18,132 bases of DNA from CAZAKZ01 sp964485695 (lineage in GTDB: Bacteria; Planctomycetota; JAFGQW01): assembly GCA_964485695.1 (NCBI GenBank), contig CAZAKZ010000115.1, forward strand, positions 1 to 18,132, given 5' to 3'. The notes under the pieces were generated by a model. That model did no database searches. It saw only the letters and a program-made list of their open reading frames with translations, and had not been told where the DNA came from. Below are positions 1 to 6,172 of the stretch, piece after piece (within the stretch, counting starts at the first letter, position 1; every line of letters starts with the position of its first letter). A program made the translations under genes and the position numbers.

Positions 1-22
1 AACACCTTGAATTCTAATGGTT

Positions 23-148
23 TCAGTGAATTGCCGGCTTGGAACTTCCGTCTAGTACAGGGCATAGCAGTGGAAAAACAGTCTCCGGTGGTGCATTGAG
101 ATGCTGCGCGTAGCCATGTTTCTTCCGATTCGGTTTCTTGATGTCCAC
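23..148 (-). pseudogene. Truncated SRPBCC-family protein remnant
   Basis: Reading the minus strand from a GTG at 148 gives a 41-residue product. A near-perfect Shine-Dalgarno (AGGAGGAG, forward 152-159) lies just upstream. The segment AQHLNAPPETVFPLLCPV (residues 14-31) resembles, from memory, the N-terminal first strand and helix of SRPBCC/polyketide-cyclase-like proteins, which normally run to about 150 residues and continue with a Trp-rich 'W..GW' segment after CPV. Here the match stops and the frame ends ten residues later at a TGA. The -1 and +1 frames after this point do not restore a recognisable continuation within the window. The start lies 36 nt downstream of the GNAT stop on the same strand, so the two were probably co-transcribed. 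I infer a gene broken by recombination or frameshift near position 55-60. A genuine small protein or an assembly error are the alternatives. Confidence 0.5.
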
Positions 149-184
149 GATTCTCCTCCTGGCCAACGTAAAGCTCGGCGGTGA

Positions 185-721
185 TCAGCCGTCCGCTGGA
201 GCGACTTGTTCGCCATCCGCCTTGAATCCCTCGTGGAAAGCGACGTTACCCTGCGGAGTATATTCGTCGAAAGTCAGAGCCATGAAGACCTCCGGAGGCA
301 CCCCCTCGAACACAAATCCCTGCATGTTCTTGAAACCAAATCTCCTGTAGTAATCCGGATGCCCCACGAGACAGCAACCTCGAGCATTCAGGTTTTTCAG
401 GCGTGCCAGCCCTTCCTGTATCAGAGCTTTTCCAATACCCTTCCGCTGGTATTCGGGCAACACCGAAACAGGTCCAAGTCCATACCAATTCTGTGTGCCG
501 TCTGATAGGGTCACCGGGGAAAATGCGATATGTCCGACAATGCCGCCATTCGTCTCGGCGACTAGCGATATCGTGAGTGCGTTGGCCGCTCGCAGTGCTT
601 TTATGATGAAGTGTTCCGTTTGGTTGCTGACCTCCAAGGTCTTGAACGCGGCAAGGGTCACGGCAGTTATCGCGTCAATATCAGCATCTGTTTCTCTTCG
701 AATAGTAAATTGCATTTTCAT
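185..721 (-). CDS. GNAT family N-acetyltransferase (YhbS-like)
   Basis: This encodes a 178-residue cytosolic GCN5-related acetyltransferase that would transfer an acetyl group from acetyl-CoA to an unidentified amine. The acetyl-CoA pyrophosphate loop is visible as Q-R-K-G-I-G (residues 92-97) within GPVSVLPEYQRKGIGKALI. A second conserved block, LVGHPDYYRRFGF (118-130), is characteristic of the YhbS/COG3153 subgroup. The open frame extends to a TTG at 751, but the Shine-Dalgarno AGGAGGAA lies inside that extension and is well placed for the ATG at 721, so I chose 721. A second ATG two codons later (715) is also possible. The gene and its flanks are less GC-rich than the rest of the window (lines sampled 40-62%), which suggests a different origin from the neighbouring operon. 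The substrate cannot be told from sequence. Confidence 0.85.
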   Translation of the reverse strand: MKMQFTIRRETDADIDAITAVTLAAFKTLEVSNQTEHFIIKALRAANALTISLVAETNGGIVGHIAFSPVTLSDGTQNWYGLGPVSVLPEYQRKGIGKALIQEGLARLKNLNARGCCLVGHPDYYRRFGFKNMQGFVFEGVPPEVFMALTFDEYTPQGNVAFHEGFKADGEQVAPADG

Positions 722-730
722 GCTTGGGGG

Positions 731-739
731 TTCCTCCTC
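731..739 (-). promoter_or_regulatory. Shine-Dalgarno that fixes the GNAT start
   Basis: On the minus strand GAGGAGGAA ends 9 nt before the ATG at 721. The upstream TTG (751) would place this site inside the coding region and has no comparable site of its own, so this site argues for initiation at 721. Confidence 0.7.
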
Positions 740-785
740 TTCACTGGCCAAACAACTTGATAGCCGACGTGTCGCATTTGCGTAC

Positions 786-804
786 GGCGTACAGGGCGTA
801 CGCC
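786..804. repeat. Perfect 7-bp inverted repeat between protease and GNAT genes
   Basis: GGCGTAC (786-792), loop AGGGC, GTACGCC (798-804). The hexamer GCGTAC occurs three times in 22 bases (780, 787, 796). It lies 36 nt beyond the protease stop on the minus strand. There is no T-run on either side, so it is not a classical terminator. It may be a mRNA 3'-end stabiliser or an operator ahead of the GNAT gene. Confidence 0.5.
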
Positions 805-839
805 GAGACGGTTGTCTGTTTCCCCGTTTCAGGAAGTCG

Positions 840-1541
840 CTACTTCCCGGAGAGAAAGGCGGCCACGTCCGCGACGGGAATGGCGCAGGCCGCGTTTTCC
901 GATCCGGGCGCCACCAGATCGGAGGCGATCACACCGACGAGGCGGCCGAGGCGGTCGAGGAGAGGGCCGCCCGTGTCTCCGGGCGAGAGAGCCACGTCCG
1001 TCTGGATCAAGGCCGCGATTCCCGCTTCTCCCGCCTTGCAGTGGGTGGAAACCATGAGCGGAGTCACGGACCAGCCGAGGCCCGGTGGGTGGCCGATGGC
1101 GTAGACGTGATCCCCGTTCCTCGGAGGCTGGATCCCTTTCAGAAGCATGGGCGTCCAGACCGCTCCCTTGGGCGCGCTGACCCGGAGCAGGGCCAGATCC
1201 AGCCGCGGGTCCTGGCGCACCACCGTGGCCGGATGGTGCAGCTGGTCGTGGGTTTCCACGTAGATTTTTTCCACTGCGACCACCCTGTGTGCATGGGTAA
1301 CGATGTCTCCAGTGTCCGATACCACGATGCCTACGGCCTGGCCCCCGGGGAACAGGACGCGGACCAGTCCAGCGCGGGCCTGGTAGAAGAGGTCGCAGAG
1401 GTGACACGTTTTCTTCTCGTGCTCCACCACGTGTATCTCGAGGTTCACGGCGGGTTTGATCCGGTCGAGAGTGAAGCAGCCCGGTGCCAGGAGGATCAGA
1501 GCAAGGAGGATTGTCCAGTGGTGTGATCGCAAGACGTTCAC
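840..1541 (-). CDS. Trypsin-fold (S1-like) protease homologue, probable lipoprotein, nucleophile Ser replaced by Thr
   Basis: This is a chymotrypsin-fold peptidase homologue of about 233 residues. A short basic N-region and the hydrophobic stretch TILLALILLAPGC suggest export with lipid attachment at Cys22, although the lipobox is imperfect (Pro at -2). Residues numbered from the GTG at 1541 give a His85 in T-H-A-H (family T-N-A-H) and Asp115 in L-D-L-A-L-L. The nucleophile position is G-D-T190-G-G-P, where the family has G-D/N-S-G-G-P. The Thr codon is ACG, one base from TCG. A C-H-L-C pair (46 and 49) lies between the anchor and the protease domain. The start is uncertain. The frame is open to an ATG at 1625, but that would put 28 Arg-rich residues before the signal peptide. 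The GTG at 1541 and a TTG at 1532 (preceded by AGGTGA) both give a compact signal peptide. It may be a very weak protease or a non-catalytic binding protein. Confidence 0.75.
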   Translation of the reverse strand: MNVLRSHHWTILLALILLAPGCFTLDRIKPAVNLEIHVVEHEKKTCHLCDLFYQARAGLVRVLFPGGQAVGIVVSDTGDIVTHAHRVVAVEKIYVETHDQLHHPATVVRQDPRLDLALLRVSAPKGAVWTPMLLKGIQPPRNGDHVYAIGHPPGLGWSVTPLMVSTHCKAGEAGIAALIQTDVALSPGDTGGPLLDRLGRLVGVIASDLVAPGSENAACAIPVADVAAFLSGK

Positions 1542-1854
1542 CTGCTTTCTGGATCTGCGCTGGAGTCCCGGGCCCACATCCTGCCCCGACTCTGCAACGC
1601 GTCGTGTTCTCGGATGACGGTTCATTTCCGGAGTATTTTCGCCATCAGCTCACCCCGAGTCCAGGGATTCTCGATTTCCTGGGGACGGGGTATCCCAACC
1701 CGCCGACGGCGTCCAGGCATTTTGTCGTAGGGCTTTCCCCGGAAAGGCTTTGCAGCCGCAGGCGGATTCGATAGGATGTCGGCCCACTTTCACCTATATA
1801 TATAGTATCCACGGAATACGAGTTCCCAGCACCGTCACGACAGGATGACCCTCC
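1542..1854. promoter_or_regulatory. Divergent intergenic region with candidate aconitase promoter
   Basis: About 310 bases separate the divergent protease and aconitase genes. I see no convincing gene. Its right part holds an AT pocket (alternating TA at 1795-1804) and a candidate sigma-70-like promoter, TTGCAG (1750-1755), a 16-nt spacer, then TAGGAT (1772-1777). A short inverted repeat, CTTTCC/GGAAAG, lies around 1733-1746. The aconitase Shine-Dalgarno AGGATGA precedes its ATG at 1855. The promoter call rests on pattern only. Confidence 0.35.
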
Positions 1855-4107
1855 ATGCTCAAGATCGAGACCACTCCGGAAATGGTTCAGCGGATATACG
1901 ACACCACGCGCAAGAACCTTGAAATCGTCCGCCGGCGCCTTGGCCGTGCCCTGACCCTGGCCGAGAAGGTCCTCTACGGCCACCTCGCCGACGCCGAAAA
2001 CGAAGACCTGGATCCGGGCAAGGCCTATATCTCTGTTCGCCCCGACCGGGTGGCCATGCAGGACGCCACGGCTCAGATGGCCATGCTGCAGTTCATGACG
2101 GCCGGCCGCGATGAGACGGCCGTGCCCTCCACCGCTCACTGCGACCATCTGATTCGCGCCGAGACCGGCGCCGAGGAGGACGTGAACCGTGCCTGCGAGG
2201 AGAACCGCGAGGTCTACGATTTCCTGGAATCGGTCTCTGCCCGGTACGGCATCGGCTTCTGGAGGCCGGGCTCCGGCATCATCCACCAGGTCGTGCTCGA
2301 GAACTACGCCTTTCCCGGCGGAATGATGATCGGCACCGATTCACACACCCCCAACGCAGGCGGCCTCGGCATGATTGCCTGCGGCGTGGGCGGCGCTGAT
2401 GCCGTGGACGTCATGGTGGGGTTGCCGTGGGAGGTTCTGCACCCAAAATTCATCGGCGTGAAGCTGACAGGACACTTGAGTGGCTGGTCTGCGCCCAAGG
2501 ACGTCATCATCAAGATGTGCGACCTGCTCACCGTGAAGGGCGGCACCAACCACATCGTGGAGTACTTCGGACCGGGCGCTGCCTCCATCTCCTGCACGGG
2601 CAAGGCCACCATCACCAACATGGGCGCCGAGATCGGCGCCACGACCTCCATGTTCCCCTTCGACGAGCGCATGAGGACCTACCTGACCGCCACGAACCGA
2701 GAGGCGCTGGCCGCCCTGGCCGGGGAGAACGCGGACCTGCTCGCACCCGATCCCGAAGTCACGGAGAATCCGGAGAACTACTACCACAAGGTCATCGAGA
2801 TCGACCTGGACAGGTTGATCCCGCACGTGGTCGGACCCCACACTCCGGACCTGGCCTGGGACCTGGACCGGTTGGCGGATGAAGCCGGAGAGAAGGACTA
2901 TCCCCTCGACATCTCCGCCTGCCTCATCGGTTCATGCACCAACTCCTCGTACGAGGACATTTCTCGCGCCGTGGACATTGCCGAGCAGGCCCTGGAGAAG
3001 GGTGCTGCGCTGAAGACGCCCCTCTTAATCACGCCGGGTTCCGAGCAGGTGTGCGCCACCCTCGAGCGGGACGGTCAGATGGCCACACTCCAGAAACTGG
3101 GCGCCGTGGTGCTGGGCAACGCCTGCGGCCCCTGCATTGGCCAGTGGAAGCGCCAGGCCGATGCACCCAATTCCATCGTGACTTCATTCAACCGGAACTT
3201 CCCCAAGCGAAACGATGGCAATCCCAGCACCTGTGCCTTCATCGGCAGCCCCGAAGTGGTAATGGCCTACGCCCTGACCGGCCGCCTCGACCGCAATCCC
3301 CTCACCTCTCCCAAGGAGGGCACCGGCGGGACCTTCGTTCTCGAGGCCCCGAAGCCCGCGCCTGAGGTGCCCGAGAAGGGCTTCGTGTTCAAGGCGGAAG
3401 GATACGTGGCACCACCCGAGGATCGCTCGGGGGTGGATGTAAAGGTCAGCGCAAGCTCCGAGCGCCTGGCCCGCTTGGCGCCTTTCGCGGCCTGGGACGG
3501 CGAGGACTTCGAGAATCGGCCCATCCTGCTCAAGGCGGTGGGAAAATGCACCACGGATCACATCTCCATGGCGGGGCCGTGGCTCCGATTCCGCGGCCAT
3601 ATCGACAACATCTCCAACAACCTGTTCATCGGCGCAAACAACGCCGCCACGGATACGCCCGGAACCGGCGTCAACGTCTTCACGGGCGAGGCCGGGCCCC
3701 TGCCGGACGTGGCCCGGGCATACAAGGCGATGCAGGAGGCGTGGGTGGTCGTCGGCGACGAGAACTACGGGGAAGGCTCGTCCCGGGAGCACGCGGCCAT
3801 GGAGCCGCGACACCTCGGCGGTGTGGCGGTCATCGTCCGGTCTTTCGCCCGGATCCACGAGACCAACCTGAAAAAACAGGGCGTACTGCCCCTCACTTTT
3901 GCCGACCCGGCCGACTACGAAAAAGTATCACCGGACGACCGGGTGACCCTGATGGTGAAGGGCATCGCCGTGGGCAAGCCGGTCACGGCCGTGTTCAAGC
4001 ACGCCGACGGATCCACCGATGAGATCACCCTGAACCACTCCCTGAATGCGGAGCAGATCGAGTGGTTCAAGGCGGGCTCGGCATTGAACAAGCTGCGGCG
4101 TACTTGA
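1855..4107 (+). CDS. acn: Aconitate hydratase, mitochondrial-type
   Basis: It interconverts citrate and isocitrate through cis-aconitate in the TCA cycle, in the cytosol, using a [4Fe-4S] cluster. At 750 residues it matches the mitochondrial-type aconitase length (bacterial AcnA is near 890). Cluster ligands are Cys361 (GSCTNSS) and Cys424/Cys427 (NACGPCIGQW). The substrate-site pair Asp162/His164 is in GTDSHTPN, Glu259 in GAEIGATTS, Arg447 and Arg452 in SFNRNFPKR, and Ser642/Ser643 with Arg644 in GEGSSRE, all nearly at the numbering known for the mitochondrial enzyme. The swivel domain fills roughly residues 530-750. The start is supported by AGGATGA upstream and a canonical N-terminus. It heads a row of genes with the Etf pair and an acyl-CoA dehydrogenase, 50 nt before etfB. 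Nothing looks missing or truncated, and a functional enzyme is expected. Confidence 0.95.
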   Translation: MLKIETTPEMVQRIYDTTRKNLEIVRRRLGRALTLAEKVLYGHLADAENEDLDPGKAYISVRPDRVAMQDATAQMAMLQFMTAGRDETAVPSTAHCDHLIRAETGAEEDVNRACEENREVYDFLESVSARYGIGFWRPGSGIIHQVVLENYAFPGGMMIGTDSHTPNAGGLGMIACGVGGADAVDVMVGLPWEVLHPKFIGVKLTGHLSGWSAPKDVIIKMCDLLTVKGGTNHIVEYFGPGAASISCTGKATITNMGAEIGATTSMFPFDERMRTYLTATNREALAALAGENADLLAPDPEVTENPENYYHKVIEIDLDRLIPHVVGPHTPDLAWDLDRLADEAGEKDYPLDISACLIGSCTNSSYEDISRAVDIAEQALEKGAALKTPLLITPGSEQVCATLERDGQMATLQKLGAVVLGNACGPCIGQWKRQADAPNSIVTSFNRNFPKRNDGNPSTCAFIGSPEVVMAYALTGRLDRNPLTSPKEGTGGTFVLEAPKPAPEVPEKGFVFKAEGYVAPPEDRSGVDVKVSASSERLARLAPFAAWDGEDFENRPILLKAVGKCTTDHISMAGPWLRFRGHIDNISNNLFIGANNAATDTPGTGVNVFTGEAGPLPDVARAYKAMQEAWVVVGDENYGEGSSREHAAMEPRHLGGVAVIVRSFARIHETNLKKQGVLPLTFADPADYEKVSPDDRVTLMVKGIAVGKPVTAVFKHADGSTDEITLNHSLNAEQIEWFKAGSALNKLRRT

Positions 4108-4157
4108 CAGGCTGTGTCACCAAAGAGTACCCTGCCGTATTCGCAACGGAGTTCACC

Positions 4158-4943
4158 ATGCGTTTTGTAGTTCTGATCAAGCAGGTGCCGGACACGTCCG
4201 AGGTCAAGATCGACCCCAAGACCGGAAACCTGATCCGCACCGGCGTTCCAACCATACTCAATCCGGAGGACCGCCACGCACTCGAGGCCGCGATCCGGCT
4301 CAAGGGCGGGGACGACGAGGTGGTGGCCATGACCATGGGACCCACCCAGTCCGTGGACGTTCTCACCGAGGCCATGGGCATGGGCGCCGACCGCGGGTGT
4401 CTTCTCTCCGATCGCTTCTTCGCCGGCGCCGATACCTGGGCCACGTCCTACACCCTAGGCAAGGCCATCCAGAGCCTCGGGGACTTTGACCTGGTGCTGT
4501 GCGGCCGCCAGGCCATCGACGGAGATACCGCCCAGATCGGACCCCAGGTTGCCGAGCATCTCGGGGTTCCGCAGGTCACCTACGTCAACGACCTTCGCCT
4601 CGAGGATGGTCGCCTCATTGCCAGGCGGGACCTGGGCGACCGGGTCGAGGAGGTGGAAACGCCGCTGCCGGCTCTGGTCACCGTCCTGGCCTCCCTGAAC
4701 GAACCACGGTTTCCTGATCTGAAGCGGCTTCTGGCGGCATGCGAGGAATCGGCGAACATCCAGGTTCTCGACGCCGCCGACATCGGTGTCATGGCCGACA
4801 AGTCGGGGCTCCGGGGGTCCTACACCCGCGTCGTTGAGACCTTTTCGCCCAAGAAGGGGCGGGAAACCGAGCAGATCGAGGGATCGCCGGTCGAGATGGC
4901 CGACCGGCTGATCGGCATTCTCCGGGACAAGAAAGTTCTCTGA
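4158..4943 (+). CDS. etfB: Electron transfer flavoprotein beta subunit
   Basis: This is a 261-residue EtfB/FixA-family protein, the partner of the EtfA encoded next. The heterodimer carries electrons between acyl-CoA dehydrogenases and other carriers in the cytosol. Diagnostic segments are MRFVVLIKQVPDT at the N-terminus, GVPTILNPEDRHALEAA (29-45), SDRFFAGADTWATSYTL (84-100) and CGRQAIDGDTAQIGP (115-129). The last two are the form typical of anaerobe-type, electron-bifurcating Etfs (family knowledge recalled, not computed). The frame is open further upstream to 4062, overlapping the aconitase end, but the ATG at 4158 has GGAG six bases ahead and gives the canonical start. It lies 50 nt after aconitase and 38 nt before the chosen etfA start, so it is most likely one transcript. 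Confidence 0.93.
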   Translation: MRFVVLIKQVPDTSEVKIDPKTGNLIRTGVPTILNPEDRHALEAAIRLKGGDDEVVAMTMGPTQSVDVLTEAMGMGADRGCLLSDRFFAGADTWATSYTLGKAIQSLGDFDLVLCGRQAIDGDTAQIGPQVAEHLGVPQVTYVNDLRLEDGRLIARRDLGDRVEEVETPLPALVTVLASLNEPRFPDLKRLLAACEESANIQVLDAADIGVMADKSGLRGSYTRVVETFSPKKGRETEQIEGSPVEMADRLIGILRDKKVL

Positions 4944-4945
4944 AG

Positions 4946-4963
4946 TCCCGGGTTTCACCGGGA
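4946..4963 (+). other. Intercistronic hairpin between etfB and etfA
   Basis: TCCCGG (4946-4951), loop GTTTCA, CCGGGA (4958-4963) is a perfect 6-bp stem starting 3 nt after the etfB stop. It abuts the GTG at 4964, the 5'-most possible etfA start, and would hinder its use, while the TTG at 4982 stays free. No T-run follows, so it is not a terminator. It may tune the EtfA:EtfB ratio or protect the etfB 3' end. Confidence 0.5.
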
Positions 4964-4981
4964 GTGGATAGGGAAGAAGAA

Positions 4982-6169
4982 TTGGCTATCTGGATCGTTG
5001 AAGAAAACTGCAAGGGCTGCGGCCTCTGCGTCAAGGCATGCCCCTACGGCGGCGTGGAAGTGGAGGACGAGCTCGCTCGCCTCACGGACCGGTGCACGTC
5101 CTGCGGGGCCTGCATCGATTCCTGCAACCTCGAGGCCATCGGCTCGGACCTCGAGGACGAAACCGCACCGGACTTCTCGGACTACAGGGATGTGTGGGTA
5201 TTCACCGAGCAATCCGGCGATCGACTCCACCCCGTTTCCCTGGAGCTCCTGGGCGAGGCCACCCGCCTCGCCGGAGTGAAAGGCCATCGCGTCCACGCCG
5301 TTTTAGTCGGACACGACGTGGACCGATTCACCGCCGAACTCATCCTTCACGGAGCGGACGTGGTCCACGTGGCCCGGCATCCGGAACTCGAGCACTACCG
5401 AACCCTGCCCTACACCCGTGCCCTGGCCGGAATGGTCCTGGACCACAAGCCGGAGGTCTTCCTCATGGGTGCGACACCCCTGGGCCGCGACCTCGCTCCA
5501 CGCCTCTCCCGACGCCTCGACCTGGGCCTCACGGCCGATTGCACCGAGCTCCGCATCGACAGAGATACGGGAGGCCTGTGGCAGACCCGCCCCGCCTTCG
5601 GCGGGAACATCATGGCCACCATCCTCAGCCACAAGTCCCGGCCGCAGATGGCCACGGTCCGGCCGGGCGTCATGGCCGCTCTGCCCGCCGATCCCTCCCG
5701 GACGGGCGAAGTCATCGAGCATCCGGTCGACCTGGAACCGGGAGACCTCGTGGCCAGGATTCTCTCGCAGTCCCGGGCTGAGAAGCAGGCCGTGGACCTC
5801 GCCTCGGCCAGGATCGTGGTGGCGGGCGGTCACGGCATGGGGAGCGAGGAGGGTTTCAGGAAGCTCTTCGACCTCGCCGATGTCATCGGCGCCGAGGTGG
5901 GAGGGACGCGCATCCCCGTGGAGGAGGGATGGCTGCCACCGGAGCGCCAGATCGGCCAGACCGGCCAGGCCGTGCATCCCGAGCTCTACTTCGCCTTCGG
6001 CATCTCCGGCGCCATACAGCACCGTGCGGGCATCACCGGATCGCGCTACATCGTGGCCGTGAATCGCGATCCCCAGGCGCCCATCTTCGAGGTGGCCGAT
6101 TACGCGATGATCGGAGACGTCCACAAGATCGTCCCGGCCCTCATCGAGGCCGCCGGAAGGGAGGGCTGA
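4982..6169 (+). CDS. etfA: Electron transfer flavoprotein alpha subunit with N-terminal 2[4Fe-4S] ferredoxin domain
   Basis: This is a 395-residue fused EtfA. Residues 1-60 form a bacterial ferredoxin domain with two [4Fe-4S] motifs, CKGCGLCVKACP (Cys10, 13, 16, 20) and CTSCGACIDSCN (Cys38, 41, 44, 48). Residues of about 70-250 are the Etf alpha/beta domain. The C-terminal FAD-binding domain shows GSEEGFRKLF, RQIGQTG, FGISGAIQH and APIFEVADY in the expected order. Such fusions are known in bifurcating or confurcating complexes such as caffeyl-CoA reductase (CarE) and lactate dehydrogenase/Etf, so a ferredoxin-linked role is plausible. The start is ambiguous. The frame is open from a GTG at 4964, but that has no spaced Shine-Dalgarno and follows a hairpin. 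TTG at 4982 gives the usual MAIWI-like N-terminus after an AGGGAAGAAGA purine tract, and I chose it. It is followed 3 nt later by the acyl-CoA dehydrogenase gene. Confidence 0.92.
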   Translation: MAIWIVEENCKGCGLCVKACPYGGVEVEDELARLTDRCTSCGACIDSCNLEAIGSDLEDETAPDFSDYRDVWVFTEQSGDRLHPVSLELLGEATRLAGVKGHRVHAVLVGHDVDRFTAELILHGADVVHVARHPELEHYRTLPYTRALAGMVLDHKPEVFLMGATPLGRDLAPRLSRRLDLGLTADCTELRIDRDTGGLWQTRPAFGGNIMATILSHKSRPQMATVRPGVMAALPADPSRTGEVIEHPVDLEPGDLVARILSQSRAEKQAVDLASARIVVAGGHGMGSEEGFRKLFDLADVIGAEVGGTRIPVEEGWLPPERQIGQTGQAVHPELYFAFGISGAIQHRAGITGSRYIVAVNRDPQAPIFEVADYAMIGDVHKIVPALIEAAGREG

Positions 6170-6172
6170 GAC

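Noticed and set aside
1389..1407. Heme c binding site in the protease-like protein
   Set aside because: The sequence is C-H-L-C-D. A c-type heme site needs C-x-x-C-H.
495..1526. Plus-strand frame of 343 codons across the GNAT and protease genes
   Set aside because: It crosses two genes with clear motifs on the other strand plus their intergenic hairpin, and its translation is Arg-rich without domains.
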